Virus record (IMG/VR): IMGVR_UViG_3300047497_000260
Coordinates: 1 to 64,000 of that record
Direction: 5' to 3' (one strand)
DNA: 64,000 nucleotides
Source of the DNA: a virus
Shown here: positions 7,951 to 17,009 of the stretch, piece by piece
Layout of the letters: each line of letters begins with the position of its first letter
Position numbering within the stretch: position 1 is the first letter of the stretch
Made by a program: the position numbers and the translations under genes
The notes under the pieces: generated by a model
Databases searched by the model: none
The model's input: only the letters and a program-made list of their open reading frames with translations
What the model was told of the DNA's origin: nothing

Positions 7951-8721
7951 CTATCTCCTGAGGTAGCTCTTGAGCGGGCTATATTTCGGGCTTGCCGACG
8001 CTGGGGCCTGCAGGCCCCAGACGGCCATCATCCAGTTGGCGACCGTCGTCCCGTAGGTCACCGAGACGCTCGCCTGCGCGCTCGAGAAAATCTCGCGGTC
8101 GCCCTGGATCGCGCCGCCGAGGAAGTTCGGCGTTCCGGAGAAGCCGTTCGAATCGGCGATCAGCGTAAAGCCCGACGGCTCGGTGAACGGGACCGAGGCC
8201 GCGTTGCCGGGCGTGACGAAGGACGACAAAAGGAGGCCGCTCGACGCATTGGTCGATATGCCGCTGACCGCCGGCGCGCTCGCCGTCGCGGTGAGGTTCT
8301 TGGCGACCGCCGGCAGCGAGCTGTTGCCGTCGAACGGATTGGACGTGTTGAGGCCGTTCACCGCGAAGACGATGATCGCCGCCGAATGCGCGGCGTCGCC
8401 GCTCGTCGGCGTCGAGACCAGCGTCGCCGTGAAGGCCGCGGCGCTGACCGGCGTCGGCGCGTGAACCCACCAGAGCTCGAGGTCGCCGAAATCGAAGTTC
8501 GACGTCCGCCCCTGGATCGCGCCGCCAGGCGCGGCCGACAGGCTATAGCCGCCGCCGCTGACGGCGCTGACGTCGAATTGCGATGTTCCGTCCGAAATCT
8601 GGACCAGCGCGAAGATGATCGAATCGTTCAGCGAATTGGTGAAGGCGGCGCTCGCCACCGTGTTGGCGGCCGCGCCGCTGATCAAACCCGAGACCGGCGT
8701 CCCGTCCATCGCAATGGTCAT
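7951..8721 (-). CDS. Hypothetical tail-appendage protein, 256 aa
   Basis: Ser/Ala/Thr/Gly-rich, beta-strand pattern throughout, without Cys and without signal. Segments such as IIFALVQISDGTSQFDVSAVSGGGYSL and AVANWMMAVWGLQ-like strands resemble jelly-roll or carbohydrate-binding sandwiches seen in phage appendages. Located between the spike 8735..10990 and 7475..7948 and likely part of the same host-recognition unit. Function inferred only from context. Confidence 0.6.
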   Translation of the reverse strand: MTIAMDGTPVSGLISGAAANTVASAAFTNSLNDSIIFALVQISDGTSQFDVSAVSGGGYSLSAAPGGAIQGRTSNFDFGDLELWWVHAPTPVSAAAFTATLVSTPTSGDAAHSAAIIVFAVNGLNTSNPFDGNSSLPAVAKNLTATASAPAVSGISTNASSGLLLSSFVTPGNAASVPFTEPSGFTLIADSNGFSGTPNFLGGAIQGDREIFSSAQASVSVTYGTTVANWMMAVWGLQAPASASPKYSPLKSYLRR

Positions 8722-8734
8722 CGGTTCGCCTTGC

Positions 8735-10990
8735 TCAAACGGGATGCGGCAGCGGGTTCGCGATGCGACTGGTGAGGTCGTTCACGAGCTTGTTGGTGAC
8801 TTCGATATTGGCGTAGCGAACCTTGCGGGTTTGGGGATGCGCTTCCGGAGCCCCGCTATAGATCCCGAACTTGAAATAGATCGCCTGCTTGCCATGCGGG
8901 AACAGCGAGCCGCTCAGATTGACGACCTGCGTCCCGTTGATCCAGACTTTGAGATTATCCGCCGTGCCGCTCGCCGAAACGTTCTGCTCGAAGAAAACGT
9001 CGTTCCACGCCCCGCGCGTGATCGGCGAAGGCGCGAGATAGACGTTGACGTTGTTCGACGCGCCGTCCGTATCGATCGAAATGTGATCGTTGTTGAGATT
9101 CAGCGCGACCGACGCCGGCGGATAGGCGGCGTTCACATAGTGCCACTGCCCGCGCGTGTTCCAATCGCCGTTGTTGAGCGTGTAGCCTGTCCCAGGCTCT
9201 TCCAGAAACGCGTAGCTTCCCTGGACCGTGGTGCCCGCCGGCCATGTCACGCCGTAAGAGCCGTCGCACTCCATGCGCTCGGCGCCGGTTATATTGTCGC
9301 AGTCGCCTTCGCGAACCTCGAACCGATAGACGTTCTTGCCCGACACGCTGTCGACATAATGGCCGAACGAATAGCCTTCCCAGCATCCCTGGGTCGCATA
9401 TTTGTTGCCGGTCGAATCCTGATATTGCGTCGAGCCGCCGAGCGGCCCCCCATAGGACCCGTCGCCGGCCCCGGTATAGTCCATCGTGAAGACCTTGCCG
9501 TCATAGGCGGTCATGGTCGCGGGCGGGTTGACGACGCCGGCCCAATTGCTCTGGTTGGTCGAAAGCGCCTGGCGCTGCGCGGAGGTCTGCGTCGCGGAGA
9601 AGAGCAGGATTTCCGCCCAGTCGCCATTGAGGTTCGAGCCTCCGGCGGAATCCATCCCGACATAGAGCCCGACCGGATTGGCGTAGCTTATGTTCGAGCC
9701 GTCCGCCCCGTCGAAGAACTCGGTGTTGTTGTAGTAGATTGTCCTCTGCGACGTGTTGAAATCATATTGGAAGAGATATTTCGAATAGGCCGCGCCGAAC
9801 CCGTCGAAATCATTGTTGCCGTCCTGCGACATGACGTGCAGGTTGAGATAGGAGCAGTCGAAAATCGACGCCAGGAGCCAGGGATGCTGCGGCGTCGGGA
9901 AGCTCGCGAAGCCCGCGTCCGTATTGGCGGTCAGGGGATAGCCGATGATCCAGCGCCGCGGCGTGTAGTTGCCGGCATTGATGAAATTGTTCTGGCTGCA
10001 CAAAATGAAGCCGTGGACGATCGCCGTCTTGAAGGACGGATCGTCGGCCGCATACATTCCCGTCGTCGCGGTGCTCGATCCAAAGCCCAGCGCCGCGCCG
10101 CGCAGCACGCATTTGCCGCCTGGGCTGCCGCCGACCACGATATAAAATTGGTTCGCAGCGGTCGGCTGGATGAGGTCGACGCCGGGAAAAAGCTGGTTAT
10201 ACCATCGCGCCACATAGCCGGTCGCCGACCCGAGGAACGCCGCCAGCGCGACGGTGTCGAGATCGTCTCCCGCCGCGTTGAAGCCGATGTCCTGAAAGGC
10301 CCCTGTGCTCCCGTTCCGCACATTGACAGCGGGCCCGGAATAAGCGGCCTTCAGCCTCCTTAGCGAAAAGCCGGCGGTCGGAGAGCCGGTGAAGGAGAGG
10401 TTGTCGAGCGGCCCCCCGGTGCTCGCCGATGCGCCGAGCGCCCCCACCGCCGTCGTGACGCCGGCCCCGCCCAGCGCGTGCGTCTCGCTGCCCGACGCGC
10501 CTGGCGCGGCTGCCGCGCCGATGAGGCCGACGCCCACGAGCAGCGGCGCGGCGACGGCCCCGAAGGTCGCCGCCACGGCCGTCATGACCGTGGAACTGAG
10601 GGCCTGGGCGAGAATCTGCCCCTGCGGGAAGGCGCCGTAGCTTTGCGTCGCGATCGAGAAGCCGTGCGTGCGGATGAGCGTGCCGGCGCCCGTCTGCAGA
10701 TAGGCCCCGACGAGCGTCGGATTCTCCAGGTTGGTCGACGCGCCGAGCGACCCCGCCGCCGCCGTCGCAGCGGCGCCCTGCGCGGGCTCGGCGCCCTGGA
10801 CGCCGATCGTGATCGCGCCGGCGGCGATTCCCGCCGAAGCGCCGGTCAGCGCCGGCGCCTCACCCGTCGAGAGCCCGAACGCGCCGGCGCTCATCGTCGC
10901 GGCCGCGCTCGCGACCTGTCGCGGCGCGCCCAACCCGAGGGTGCGCCTGCGCCATTGTCGCAGCCATGGCGGCCGGAAGACGTAAGCCAC
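8735..10990 (-). CDS. Tail spike with arabinofuranosidase-like and polysaccharide-lyase-like domains
   Basis: 751 aa, three regions. Residues 1-165 start MAYVFRPPWLRQWRR and carry Ala/Gly repeats like those of 5108..7462. Residues about 195-455 (FSLRRLKAAYSGPAVNVRNG..., AAFLGSATGYVARWYNQ) match the pattern of alpha-L-arabinofuranosidase B catalytic or concanavalin-type domains found in phage spikes. Residues about 500-751 (VYRFEVREGDCD, GAERMEC, RGQWHYVNAAYPP, VKVWIN-like strands) resemble heparin-lyase-I-type jelly rolls. I infer a depolymerase that digests host surface polysaccharide. Domain calls are by pattern, not search. Confidence 0.65.
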   Translation of the reverse strand: MAYVFRPPWLRQWRRRTLGLGAPRQVASAAATMSAGAFGLSTGEAPALTGASAGIAAGAITIGVQGAEPAQGAAATAAAGSLGASTNLENPTLVGAYLQTGAGTLIRTHGFSIATQSYGAFPQGQILAQALSSTVMTAVAATFGAVAAPLLVGVGLIGAAAAPGASGSETHALGGAGVTTAVGALGASASTGGPLDNLSFTGSPTAGFSLRRLKAAYSGPAVNVRNGSTGAFQDIGFNAAGDDLDTVALAAFLGSATGYVARWYNQLFPGVDLIQPTAANQFYIVVGGSPGGKCVLRGAALGFGSSTATTGMYAADDPSFKTAIVHGFILCSQNNFINAGNYTPRRWIIGYPLTANTDAGFASFPTPQHPWLLASIFDCSYLNLHVMSQDGNNDFDGFGAAYSKYLFQYDFNTSQRTIYYNNTEFFDGADGSNISYANPVGLYVGMDSAGGSNLNGDWAEILLFSATQTSAQRQALSTNQSNWAGVVNPPATMTAYDGKVFTMDYTGAGDGSYGGPLGGSTQYQDSTGNKYATQGCWEGYSFGHYVDSVSGKNVYRFEVREGDCDNITGAERMECDGSYGVTWPAGTTVQGSYAFLEEPGTGYTLNNGDWNTRGQWHYVNAAYPPASVALNLNNDHISIDTDGASNNVNVYLAPSPITRGAWNDVFFEQNVSASGTADNLKVWINGTQVVNLSGSLFPHGKQAIYFKFGIYSGAPEAHPQTRKVRYANIEVTNKLVNDLTSRIANPLPHPV

Positions 10991-11013
10991 GGAACGTCCT
11001 CAGGCGCGAGGCG

Positions 11014-11763
11014 CTAGTTGATGCGGATGAGGCCCGTCGTGCCGTCCTGGGTCGGCACCGTCAGGGTCAGCGTGCCGGCGGTGACCGACTGGGTGCCCCC
11101 GAAATCATGGACCGAGACCGCGCGGCCGTTGAGCGGCGTCGCCGCCGCGCCGAGCCGCGTCGAATTGTTGTAGATCACGGCCGCGGTGACCGAGAGCGTC
11201 GCGCCGGTCCACTGGATCGTGTTGGTGAAGGAGATCGCCGCCGAGGTCGTCGGATTGGTCGAGACCGGCGAGGCGTTGGTCAGCGCGATGCCGCCCGACG
11301 TATAGCCGGTGCCCGAGGCCTCGTCGGTTCCGACATTGGCCGCCGTCGGCGAGCCGCTGCCGGGCGTTCCGACATTGGTCTGCGTCCCGTCGAAGGTGCG
11401 GGCCGGCGAGGATTTGATCAGGAGCAGCTTGAACGCGTCGGCGGTGAAGGTGATCGCCGAGCAGGCGCCCGTCGTGGCCTGGCTCAGGATCACCGAGGTC
11501 GCCGAGACGATTTGCGCGACGAAAGTATTGGCGGGCACGTTGGTGCCGGTCGCCGCCATGCCGATCGCCAGGCCCGCGGTCGAGGAAAGGCCGGTGACCG
11601 TGGCCGTGGTGTTGGCCGTGCAGGACAGCGAGGATTGCGTGACGAGGCACGAATGGCCGGCCTCGAGGATCTCCGCCTTGAACGTGGTGCAGATGGCCGT
11701 CGTGGCCAGAAGGACGCTGGCGAAGAACGACTTCGCATACAGCTTTTCCCGAAGCTTGAACAT
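11014..11763 (-). CDS. Hypothetical protein with N-terminal hydrophobic leader, 249 aa
   Basis: Begins MFKLREKLYAKSFFASVLLATTAICTTFKAEIL, a possible signal anchor. The rest is Thr/Ala/Ser-rich with beta strands, including VTGLSSTAGLAIGMAATGTNVP followed by TFVAQIVSATSVILSQATTG, a motif pair common in phage appendage proteins (a value/boundary strand repeat). Lies between fibre genes. Probably a virion surface protein; no enzymatic motif visible. Confidence 0.6.
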   Translation of the reverse strand: MFKLREKLYAKSFFASVLLATTAICTTFKAEILEAGHSCLVTQSSLSCTANTTATVTGLSSTAGLAIGMAATGTNVPANTFVAQIVSATSVILSQATTGACSAITFTADAFKLLLIKSSPARTFDGTQTNVGTPGSGSPTAANVGTDEASGTGYTSGGIALTNASPVSTNPTTSAAISFTNTIQWTGATLSVTAAVIYNNSTRLGAAATPLNGRAVSVHDFGGTQSVTAGTLTLTVPTQDGTTGLIRIN

Positions 11764-11836
11764 CGAGCGCTCCTATCGAGTGATGGTTGGGTTTGAGAGG
11801 CGCGCCGGCGGTTCGCTTGGGCGCCGCGTGGCGGGG

Positions 11837-12448
11837 TCAGGCCTTGAGGTTTGTCGCGTGCTCGTGAATGGCCTGGCGATAGGCCTCGGGCGTCGGACCG
11901 TCGTGAATGTCCTTCCAGCGCCTGACGTGCTCGTTCTCGGGATCGTGGCCGGGATGGCCGGTGAGCGCTGTCCCATGGCCGACCATGCCGTGCCGCGCGA
12001 ACCAGTCGCGGTGCATGTGCTGCGAGACCTTGATCCACTTGCCGACCGCGGTCTCGACGTTGCGCCTGACTTCCGTCGCGGCCTTCGAGGGCGACGCGCC
12101 GGCGTTGCGGGCGAGCTCGCCGACCGCGCCGTCCATGCCGAACCATTTGCCGATCGGCGAAGCGCCGATCGCCGCGAGAATGTCGTTGATCGCCTTGCCG
12201 TGGATCTCCGGATGCGGATCGAACGACAGCGCCAGGAGCTCGTGGCCCATATTGTCGTTCTCTTCGACCGCGAGCGCCCGGAAATGCGCTTCCATGATCT
12301 CGACGATCTTGTTCTCGAGCTTGCGCCCCTCGATCGCCTGCTCGCCGGCGGCGTCGGCGCCGATCTGGACGATGTCCTGGGCGCAGGCGATCGCCAGCTT
12401 CTCGTCGGAATGCTTGCCGTGGTTGGTGATCAATGCGCTCATTCGCAT
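11837..12448 (-). CDS. Hypothetical protein, 203 aa
   Basis: Mostly helical, His-rich at the C-terminus (SQHMHRDWFARHGMVGHG, GHPGHDPENEHVRRWKDIH). No domain recognised. The ATG at 12448 has GAGGA 8 nt upstream; a second ATG at 12442 is possible. Placed after a terminator hairpin (12510..12534), so it may have its own promoter. Could be a chaperone for the fibres, but nothing shows that directly. Confidence 0.55.
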   Translation of the reverse strand: MRMSALITNHGKHSDEKLAIACAQDIVQIGADAAGEQAIEGRKLENKIVEIMEAHFRALAVEENDNMGHELLALSFDPHPEIHGKAINDILAAIGASPIGKWFGMDGAVGELARNAGASPSKAATEVRRNVETAVGKWIKVSQHMHRDWFARHGMVGHGTALTGHPGHDPENEHVRRWKDIHDGPTPEAYRQAIHEHATNLKA

Positions 12449-12509
12449 GGGAAGGTCCTCTGGGCTTTGGGGATGAGGGACGACGATCGCCGCTTCCGCG
12501 GCGCGGAGA

Positions 12510-12534
12510 CGAAAAAGCCGCCTTGCGGGCGGCC
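12510..12534 (-). terminator. Rho-independent terminator
   Basis: On the minus strand GCCGCC-CGCAA-GGCGGC is followed by TTTTT. It follows the gene at 12652..13263 and precedes 11837..12448, and would end or weaken the baseplate/fibre transcript. Confidence 0.75.
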
Positions 12535-12535
12535 T

Positions 12536-12578
12536 TGGCTTTCTGGATTTCTGGCTTTCTGGATTTCTGGCTTTCTGG
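12536..12578. repeat. 16-bp tandem repeat, 2.7 copies
   Basis: The unit TGGCTTTCTGGATTTC occurs twice in perfect tandem (12536-12551, 12552-12567) and then partially. It lies in the 200-bp gap between genes, next to the terminator. Its T-rich plus strand stands out from the GC-rich surroundings. Function unknown. Confidence 0.7.
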
Positions 12579-12651
12579 AGCGAGGCCCGGCGCTACTTCC
12601 GGAGTGCTCGGCCCGGGCCGGTCAGCAACACGTCCGTCGTCCTCGCGACGC

Positions 12652-13263
12652 TCACGCGTTGACGCCGGCGATTGTGATCGCCCCGGACGCGACGATCGCC
12701 ACGGGCGGCGAGGCCGCGCTGATCTCCGCCACGACCGCGCCGATCGCCGTCTCGAAGGCGGCGAGCGCGGCCGCGAGCTGCGCGGAGGATGTCGCCGCCG
12801 CGACGCTGTCGGCGAGGGTCGCCGAGGCCGTGCCGAGATCGAGGCTCGCGCCCTGCATCGCGATGACAAGGGTCGCGAAGGCGCTCCCCGAGACGCCATA
12901 GGCGGCGGCGAGATTGGCGAATTTGGTCTTCAGCGGATCGACGCTGGGCGCCGCGCCGCCGAGCCCATTGAGGATCGACGCCGCATTCTGGAACGCCGCC
13001 TGATGCGCGGCGTCGGGCATGATCTGTGCGACGATGGACGCCGCGGCCTGCGAGGCGGCGGTCAGCGTCTGCGCGGCGAGCGTCGCGAGCGGAATGGCCG
13101 GAGCGGCGAAACTCCACACGCCCTCCGCCTCGCTCGCCGACCATCCATAGGCGGGATTCTGTCCCTCCCCGAGCGCGACGCAGGCGAAGATGCTCCCGAT
13201 ATTGGTGGGCGCCGGCGTGACGGCGATCACAGTCCCGCTCAGAAGATTGACGGTCGCATACAT
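12652..13263 (-). CDS. Probable tail fibre assembly or fibre-tip protein, 203 aa
   Basis: N-terminus MYATVNLLSGTVIAVTPAPTNIGSIFACVALGEGQNP is followed by an Ala-rich helical C-terminal half (TLAAQTLTAASQAAASIVAQI, AAALAAFETAIGAVVAEI). Small proteins of this plan (short beta domain then DUF4376-like helices) usually lie directly after a phage tail fibre gene, as here, 3 bp after 13267..14547. Assignment is from architecture and position. Confidence 0.55.
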   Translation of the reverse strand: MYATVNLLSGTVIAVTPAPTNIGSIFACVALGEGQNPAYGWSASEAEGVWSFAAPAIPLATLAAQTLTAASQAAASIVAQIMPDAAHQAAFQNAASILNGLGGAAPSVDPLKTKFANLAAAYGVSGSAFATLVIAMQGASLDLGTASATLADSVAAATSSAQLAAALAAFETAIGAVVAEISAASPPVAIVASGAITIAGVNA

Positions 13264-13266
13264 TGT

Positions 13267-14547
13267 TCAGCCCCTGATGCCGGCCATGATCGCGACCGTC
13301 ACCGATATGCCGCTGCCGCCCGCGCCCTGCGCCTGGCCGAAAATCGACAAAGTGTGCTGGCCTTCGGACGGCGTGAAATAGATGCTGGAGACGACGGTCT
13401 CGCCGGCGTTGGCGGCGGGCGACGTGATCGCGCAGGCCGCGCCGACGCCGGGGACGCCATCGACGCCGAGCGTAACGAAGGCGCCGGAGCCGCTCGTATT
13501 CGAAGAGCCGTAGCCGGTGACCTGCATGTAAAGGGCTTCATCGCCCCAGGCCAGGATCGTGCATTTGTTCGATCCGCCGAGATCGGTCGCCGAGGTCGCG
13601 GTCGTGCCGTTCGTGAACGAAGGCCCCGCAACGTTGAGGCCGCGGCGGTTGAACCAGTTGATCAGCCCGTTGTTCTGCGCGGAATTGCCGAATTGCGCGC
13701 TCGCGTTGGTGGCGATCTTGCCGACGATGGTGCGCGAGGAATCGCCGGATTTGATTTCCTGGCCGGTGACGGGATCGGTGACATGCGCCGTCGTCACGGC
13801 CTCGAGGGTCGGCGTGCCCGACGACATATAGGCGTAGACATTATAGACCGTCGACGCCGCAAGGCCGCTGTTGGAAAGCGTGACGCCGCCGGAAGGAATG
13901 ACCTGGTTCTGACCGGCGATCGTGATGATGTCGCCCTGGTTGGGCGAGAGGGTCAGTTGCGTCGCCGAGGTGACGCTGAGCCGGACCTGCCCTGCGGTCC
14001 GCAGCGCGTCGGACGGCGAGAGGCCGACGATCCTGACATTCGTTCCGTCATAGCGGAACGTCATCAGCGCGCCGGCCTGCAGGTCGCCCGGCGCCGGCAG
14101 GCTCACCCCGTTGGCCTTGACGACGGCGATATTGCCGAGCCCGTTCACATTGAGCGTCACCGCGCTCGACGTATTGGTCGTCGCGATAAAGCCGGCGAAG
14201 CTCATGCCGGCGACGAGGAGCGCCGGGGCCGGCGTCAGCGTCGCTGTCAGCGCATTGGCCGTGCCGCCGAACGTCCCCGCGAAATTGAGATAGCCCGTCT
14301 GCAGCGCCTGGCCGAGCATGTCGTCGTCGGCACCGGTTATCGGTGTGATCCCCGAGGCGCGGATGATCCGCCTTACCTGTTGCAGGAAGCGGTTCAAAAA
14401 CTTCGAGACGATCGGCGTGCCCGTGCCGGGAACGCCGGCCTGGCAATCACCGAAGAATGTATCGCCGGTCGCCGGATTGGAGACGTCTGTCGTCGTCGTC
14501 AGCGTGCGCGCCGCGCCGGCGTCGCCTGGCCCGAGCAGATCAACCAT
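13267..14547 (-). CDS. Phage tail fibre protein
   Basis: 426 aa from the ATG at 14547, which has GAGG 8 nt upstream; a TTG at 14553 would add two residues. The N-terminal 100 residues (SKFLNRFLQQVRRIIRASGITP, DDDMLGQALQTGYLNFAGTFGG) are typical of Mu/P2-type fibres that plug into the baseplate. The middle and end are Thr/Ser/Gly-rich beta structure ending in SGISVTVAIMAGIRG. Should mediate host binding. It directly follows the gp48-like gene, as in Mu-type phages. Confidence 0.75.
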   Translation of the reverse strand: MVDLLGPGDAGAARTLTTTTDVSNPATGDTFFGDCQAGVPGTGTPIVSKFLNRFLQQVRRIIRASGITPITGADDDMLGQALQTGYLNFAGTFGGTANALTATLTPAPALLVAGMSFAGFIATTNTSSAVTLNVNGLGNIAVVKANGVSLPAPGDLQAGALMTFRYDGTNVRIVGLSPSDALRTAGQVRLSVTSATQLTLSPNQGDIITIAGQNQVIPSGGVTLSNSGLAASTVYNVYAYMSSGTPTLEAVTTAHVTDPVTGQEIKSGDSSRTIVGKIATNASAQFGNSAQNNGLINWFNRRGLNVAGPSFTNGTTATSATDLGGSNKCTILAWGDEALYMQVTGYGSSNTSGSGAFVTLGVDGVPGVGAACAITSPAANAGETVVSSIYFTPSEGQHTLSIFGQAQGAGGSGISVTVAIMAGIRG

Positions 14548-14556
14548 GAACAATCC

Positions 14557-15195
14557 TCAATAAGTGGCGTAGACGATCTGCGTCTCGGCATGAACGATCC
14601 GCTCGAGCACGCAATCGAGCGAGGTGAGGTCGGGCCCGCAGGAAATGGGCATCGCGGCCTCGAGAAAGCCGGCGACCGGCCCGTAGACCTGTTGCGCGAC
14701 ATAGGCGGGGCTCGCCTCGAGATCGACCGAGACGATCAGCGTCGCCGGCGAATAGGCCGCGCCGGCGTTCATGCCGGCCTCTATCTCGCCCGCATCATAG
14801 GTGCAGTTCGCCGCGCAAGTGATCGACCAGCCGATGTAGCCGGCGATCGCCTGGTAATAGCTGCAGGTCACCCCGCCGAGCGCGGCGACCTTGACGCAGA
14901 TATCCGGAAACGGATCGCACCCATCGGGCAGCCCATATTCCTGCAGCCAGAGATCGACCGTTTCGGAGGCCGTCGCGCAGAAAAACTCGCGCCGCAGGTC
15001 GCAGATGCGCTGATTGAGCCAGGCGAACGGCGCGGCGACGGCGTTCCAGAATTTCCAGATCGTCGTATTCGGCTGAGGCGGCCCTTCATGCGTGTTGAAG
15101 GCGCGCCCGCGCGGCAGAAGCGCGAGAAGCTGCGTCGTGATCTGCGCCTGGTCCGGACAGATGTCGAGCGACGGGGAGAGCGGCTGGCAGGTCAC
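14557..15195 (-). CDS. Mu gp48-like tail/baseplate protein (YmfQ/DUF2313 family)
   Basis: 212 aa. The start LLALLPRGRAFNTHEGPP and LWLQEYGLPDGCDPFPDICVKVAALGGVT are hallmark segments of the YmfQ/gp48 family, which joins the baseplate wedge to the fibres. Four Cys cluster around SITCAANCTYDAGEIEAGMNAG. GTG start at 15195 preceded by a strong GGAGG. Follows gene 47-like and precedes the fibre, matching Mu order. Confidence 0.8.
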   Translation of the reverse strand: MTCQPLSPSLDICPDQAQITTQLLALLPRGRAFNTHEGPPQPNTTIWKFWNAVAAPFAWLNQRICDLRREFFCATASETVDLWLQEYGLPDGCDPFPDICVKVAALGGVTCSYYQAIAGYIGWSITCAANCTYDAGEIEAGMNAGAAYSPATLIVSVDLEASPAYVAQQVYGPVAGFLEAAMPISCGPDLTSLDCVLERIVHAETQIVYATY

Positions 15196-15272
15196 GCCAT
15201 TCCTCCTGAAGCCCCCTCAGCGCGCGACGCGGACGCAAAGGGTCCGCCATATCCGCGCTTGGCCGCGCTCAT
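15192..15272 (-). CDS. Possible 26-aa leader or coupling peptide
   Basis: ATG at 15272 overlaps the stop of the baseplate J gene, and the ORF ends overlapping the GTG start of the gp48-like gene, whose Shine-Dalgarno it contains. This could simply be a reading-through device that couples translation of two baseplate genes. No sequence feature supports a functional peptide. Confidence 0.25.
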   Translation of the reverse strand: MSAAKRGYGGPFASASRAEGASGGMA

Positions 15273-16426
15273 TCAAAGGTCAGCGTCCCGGGCGTCGGAA
15301 TGGAGCCGACGGAAATCGCCGTATCGGTCGTCGGCGCGACGATCACCGCGCGGACCTCGCCGGCGGCTTCGGCGACGCCTTGCGCGGCCCATAGCGCGGC
15401 GAACGAGAACGAGGTCGCGAGAAACGGCATCGCCGCCAGCACGGCCGATGTCGCGGGGTCGTTCCCCGCGACCTTTCCGAGCCGCTGAAAAATATCGGCG
15501 AGCTCGGCCGCGACGGCCTCCTGTTCCGTCGCCGTCGACGGCGTCAGCCCCTGGACCGTCACCGCGATCGGCTGGCCGGTCGGCGCCTGGACCGTGACAG
15601 CGGCGCCCGCCGGCGCGAGCGCCTGGATCGTGTTGTTGACGAGCGCGATATGCGCCGAGTCGGCGACGCCGCCGGCGGAGGCGAATATGCCGTCGAATAT
15701 CGGGAACACCCTGACGGTCCCTGGCCCCGCCCATCGCCGCTCGACGAAGGTCCGCGTCACTCCCGGGACCTGCCCGGCCCAGGAAACGTAATCGGCCGGC
15801 GCGCCGCCCTGGATCGGATTGCGCTTTCTGAAGAGGATGCGGCCGCGATACGTCGAGAGGTCCGAGGTGAACGGCGCGCCGTCCGCCTCGATGTCGAGGC
15901 CGCCGAACAGGCCGTTCGAATCCGCGGCCGCCGTCGCCGAGGCCGCGCCCGGGCCGGAGGCGCCGGAAATGATCGTGAACGCCGTCCCCGCCTGGCTGTT
16001 GGCGGCGGCCGCCGGAACCGTGGCGAGAACAGGAACCGAGAAGGTCGACGCCCCCGAGGCCGCCTCCGCCGCCGTCGCGGTGAAGACGACGCCGTCGAGA
16101 CGCTGGAATTGCGCGCCGACGGCGATGGCCATCGCCTGGGTGCACGTGACGAGCATATTGCCGGCGGCCGGCTGGGCGAGCTTGCGCGGGAGGTTGAACT
16201 CCGCGCCGTGCATGTCGAGATCGTCGCCGACCGAGGTCAGCGCGAATTTGGCGCGCTGGACGTAATCGAGCCGGTTGAAGACCTCCCAGAGGCCGCCGGC
16301 GAACACCTTGGCGGTCGGCCCGATATTGTTGGGCCAGAGCCAGGCGTCGGTTCCCGGAAGATAGGCCCGGAAATCAGCCCTCACCTTCGAAAGGACGAAG
16401 GCGAGCGACGGGATTTTGAACGTCAT
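15269..16426 (-). CDS. Baseplate J-like protein (Mu gp47 type)
   Basis: 385 aa. N-terminus MTFKIPSLAFVLSKVRADFRAYLPGTDAWLWPNN and the central GRILFRKRNPIQGGAPADYVSWAGQVPGVTRTFVERRW are the conserved baseplate J signatures. It forms the wedge that surrounds the hub at the contractile tail tip. Encoded between gp46-like and gp48-like genes with gaps of about 12 nt and a coupled leader. Confidence 0.9.
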   Translation of the reverse strand: MTFKIPSLAFVLSKVRADFRAYLPGTDAWLWPNNIGPTAKVFAGGLWEVFNRLDYVQRAKFALTSVGDDLDMHGAEFNLPRKLAQPAAGNMLVTCTQAMAIAVGAQFQRLDGVVFTATAAEAASGASTFSVPVLATVPAAAANSQAGTAFTIISGASGPGAASATAAADSNGLFGGLDIEADGAPFTSDLSTYRGRILFRKRNPIQGGAPADYVSWAGQVPGVTRTFVERRWAGPGTVRVFPIFDGIFASAGGVADSAHIALVNNTIQALAPAGAAVTVQAPTGQPIAVTVQGLTPSTATEQEAVAAELADIFQRLGKVAGNDPATSAVLAAMPFLATSFSFAALWAAQGVAEAAGEVRAVIVAPTTDTAISVGSIPTPGTLTFE

Positions 16427-16438
16427 CCCGCCCCTCTT

Positions 16439-17008
16439 CTAGAAAGCCTGCGTTGTCGGGACGTTCGAAAATTGCAGCGCCCAGATGTCGTCGAACCTGT
16501 CGTTGTAGAGCTGCGCGCCGTCTTTCCCGTAAAGCTGGACGGCGAGATCGAGCCGGCTCGGATTCTGGTCGTTCACGAAGGCCTGCGCGGCGACCTTGAC
16601 GACCGCCTGCTGGCCGACGAGCACGCTCAGCGCGTCGAGCGCCATCGAGGTCGCCCAGCGCGGCGTCGCGACGGGATCGAGCACGGAATTTTCCAGGAGC
16701 CAGAGCAGCGAGCCCATCGGCCCCTCGCCGAGATCGGCCCTGACGTCGACGCCGTCGCCCCACCATCCCCGGAGGTCGCCGTCGGGCGGCGCCAGCGGAT
16801 GATTGGGCGGACAGGCCTTGTCCGTGAAGAGGCAGAGCACGACGGCCGTCGACAGCGGCAGCACCGCCTGCAGCCCGCCGGCGTTGAGCGGCTGCCCGGG
16901 AATCGCAACCGCCCAGTCGGCATAGCCGAGCGCCGGATTCCAGACGCTGTCCCAAAGCAATTGCGGCTGCGGTTCGCAGCCCTCGTCGATCCGGACGTTG
17001 ATGTCCAT
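16439..17008 (-). CDS. Mu GP46-like baseplate protein
   Basis: 189 aa. Contains the family pattern DLRGWWGDGVDVRADLGEGPMGSLLWLLENS, then a helical middle and a beta C-terminus. GP46 proteins correspond to the gp25-like lysozyme-fold wedge component of the baseplate. Start is ATG at 17008, 1 bp after the spike gene's stop. Order spike, 46, 47, 48, fibre is close to Mu. Confidence 0.85.
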   Translation of the reverse strand: MDINVRIDEGCEPQPQLLWDSVWNPALGYADWAVAIPGQPLNAGGLQAVLPLSTAVVLCLFTDKACPPNHPLAPPDGDLRGWWGDGVDVRADLGEGPMGSLLWLLENSVLDPVATPRWATSMALDALSVLVGQQAVVKVAAQAFVNDQNPSRLDLAVQLYGKDGAQLYNDRFDDIWALQFSNVPTTQAF

Positions 17009-17009
17009 C

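Noticed and set aside
12433-15597. A plus-strand ORF of 1054 codons opposite the fibre and baseplate genes
   Set aside because: In very high-GC DNA antisense frames stay open; the product is Arg/Asp-rich without domains and the minus-strand genes have clear families.
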